53,003 nt of DNA, taken from assembly GCA_009731375.1 (NCBI GenBank), contig BJOX01000363.1, positions 174,754-227,756 on the forward strand, in the 5' to 3' direction. The stretch comes from Paulinella micropora. Taxonomy: Eukaryota; Cercozoa; Imbricatea; Euglyphida. Made by a program: the position numbers and the translations under genes. The notes beneath the pieces are model-generated. The model was given only the letters and a program-made list of their open reading frames with translations, had not been told where the DNA came from and did not search any database. Shown one piece after another: positions 51,898 to 53,003 of the stretch. How positions within the stretch are numbered: the first letter of the stretch is position 1; every line of letters starts with the position of its first letter.

Positions 51898-51959
<62 letters not shown>
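51747..51959. repeat. (CTAT)n / (CTAC)n / (TGTC)n microsatellite
   Basis: A nearly uninterrupted tetranucleotide array with CTAC and CTGT variants, directly adjoining the ~547 bp duplicated unit at 51,960. Confidence 0.9.
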
Positions 51960-51960
<1 letters not shown>

Positions 51961-53003
51961 CGACGGGAAGCACAATCCTGTTCCCTCAGGGTGCCCTTTC
52001 TCTCTTGTTGAGCCCGGAATAAAACCCACAGTGCTCTGTCGGTTTATACTAGACTGTCGAACAGTCTCGAAACTCCATCTGCTTACTGGGCCCTCTGTAA
52101 TGGAGGTGGGAGCTCGTTCTGCAAGGGGCGCTTTATGGAACGAGCCCTGGCCCCGCCTGGTACTAGGGAGCTTTGGTATTGCCTGTATCAGTCCCTTCCG
52201 TGCAAACATCACGGCTTAGCTGGGCATCGTTAATACTTTACCCACAGACTTCCTGGTTGACGAAATCAGAAGCTCCTTTTTTCTGACATTAGTCGATATT
52301 TCATCAGTTGATCTTATCACTTACTCTACGGAATGAACCAAGGCCACTTGAGGTGTCACTGACCCTCTCTTGGGCTGATTTTTTTTTAAATGGGTGCCAT
52401 CTGTCGACAGACAGAGAATTAGGGGATGGTGTGGGTGTGCTGGGCCCGTGGTGGGGTGCCTTATGTGTGCCTAGCCATACGACTATAAGTCAAATGCCGA
52501 AATAGCGACGGGAAGCACAATTCTGTTCCCTCAGGGTGCCCTTTCTCGCTTGTTGAGCCCGGAATAAAACCCACAGTGCTCTGTCGGTTTATACTAGACT
52601 GTCGAACAGTCTCGAAACTCCATCTGCTTACTGGGCCCTCTGTAATGGAGGTGGGAGCTCGTTCTGCAAGGGGCGCTTTATGGAACGAGCCCTGGCCCCG
52701 CCTGGTACTAGGGAGCTTTGGTATTACCTGTATCAGTCCCTTCCGTGCAAACATCACGGCTTAGCTGGGCATCGGGTTAATACTTTACCCACAGACTTCC
52801 TGGTTGACGAAATCAGAAGCTCCTTTTTTCTGACATTAGTCGATATTTCATGATCTTATCACTTACTCTACGGAATGAACCAAGGCCACTTGAGGTGTCA
52901 CTGACCCTCCCTTGGGCTTGATGTTTTGAAATGGGTGCCATCTGTCTACAGACAGAGAATTAGGGGATGGTGTGGGTGTGCTGGGCCCGTGGTGGGGTGC
53001 CTT
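51960..53003. repeat. ~547 bp tandem duplication, second copy truncated by window end
   Basis: Copy 1 spans 51,960-52,506 and copy 2 spans 52,507 to the window end. Both start CGACGGGAAGCACAAT(C/T)CTG, contain GAAACTCCATCTGCTTACTG and GAACGAGCCCTGGCCCCGCC, and are over 95% identical by eye, with a few indels (for example CATCGTTAATAC against CATCGGGTTAATAC). The short ORFs of 60-85 codons in it are not convincing. The array probably continues to the right. Confidence 0.9.

Noticed and set aside
51028-52011. 327-codon ORF with [14 protein letters not shown] and IYLSIYLS repeats
   Set aside because: It joins unrelated simple repeats whose unit lengths happen to keep the frame open; there is no non-repetitive coding segment.

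Overview
The window is eukaryotic genomic DNA that is rich in mobile elements. Recognisable GT-AG introns interrupt several genes. There is a complete 10.6 kb Ty3/gypsy LTR retrotransposon, several inverted-repeat elements, long tri- and tetranucleotide microsatellites, a ~150 bp satellite array and seven assembly gaps (N runs). The only conventional cellular gene I recognise is an intronless SLC37/GlpT-type sugar-phosphate transporter of the major facilitator superfamily at the right end. I cannot name the organism; an alga or other protist with a repeat-rich nuclear genome fits best.

Layout, left to right. 1-8.3 kb: a large DNA transposon bounded by inverted repeats that are themselves built of ~180 bp subrepeats. 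It carries two divergent spliced genes: a leftward putative transposase (DUF7869-like D-G-x-x-E-N region, RGR/acidic tail) and a rightward Lys/Glu coiled-coil protein. 8.4-10.6 kb: two overlapping, unrecognised ORFs offset by -1. 11.46-12.0 kb: a foldback/MITE-like element, with a second partial copy at 39.1-39.5 kb. 12.7-14.3 kb: a leftward gene of seven exons for a Cys- and sequon-rich protein of unknown family, with an internally duplicated exon-intron unit.

14.8-34.8 kb: a very large imperfect palindrome centred on a (TA)n run near 19.24 kb. Its arms are 4.4 and 4.9 kb, contain mirrored microsatellites, and carry truncated copies of the 12.7-14.3 kb gene at their outer ends. The right arm is interrupted by the Ty3/gypsy element (22,680-33,294) and by a 274 bp terminal-inverted-repeat element. 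The left arm preserves the empty site of both. The retrotransposon has 237 bp LTRs differing at two positions and a 4 bp target duplication. Gag and Pol lie in one frame separated by a single UGA, so Pol is probably made by stop-codon readthrough.

34.8-36.9 kb: a leftward unrecognised ORF with two frame breaks, cut by the palindrome edge. 36.9-41.6 kb: mostly non-coding sequence with two long gaps. 41.7-44.1 kb: a decayed leftward Ty3/gypsy pol fragment whose first integrase Asp is Asn; it shares an unusual C-terminal domain with the intact element. 44.1-45.9 kb: the ~150 bp satellite. 46.1-46.8 kb: a weak gene candidate. 48.8-50.2 kb: the transporter. 51.0-53.0 kb: simple repeats, then a ~547 bp tandem duplication that runs off the window.

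Outside the transporter, almost everything that codes belongs to, or has been copied by, mobile or duplicated DNA.
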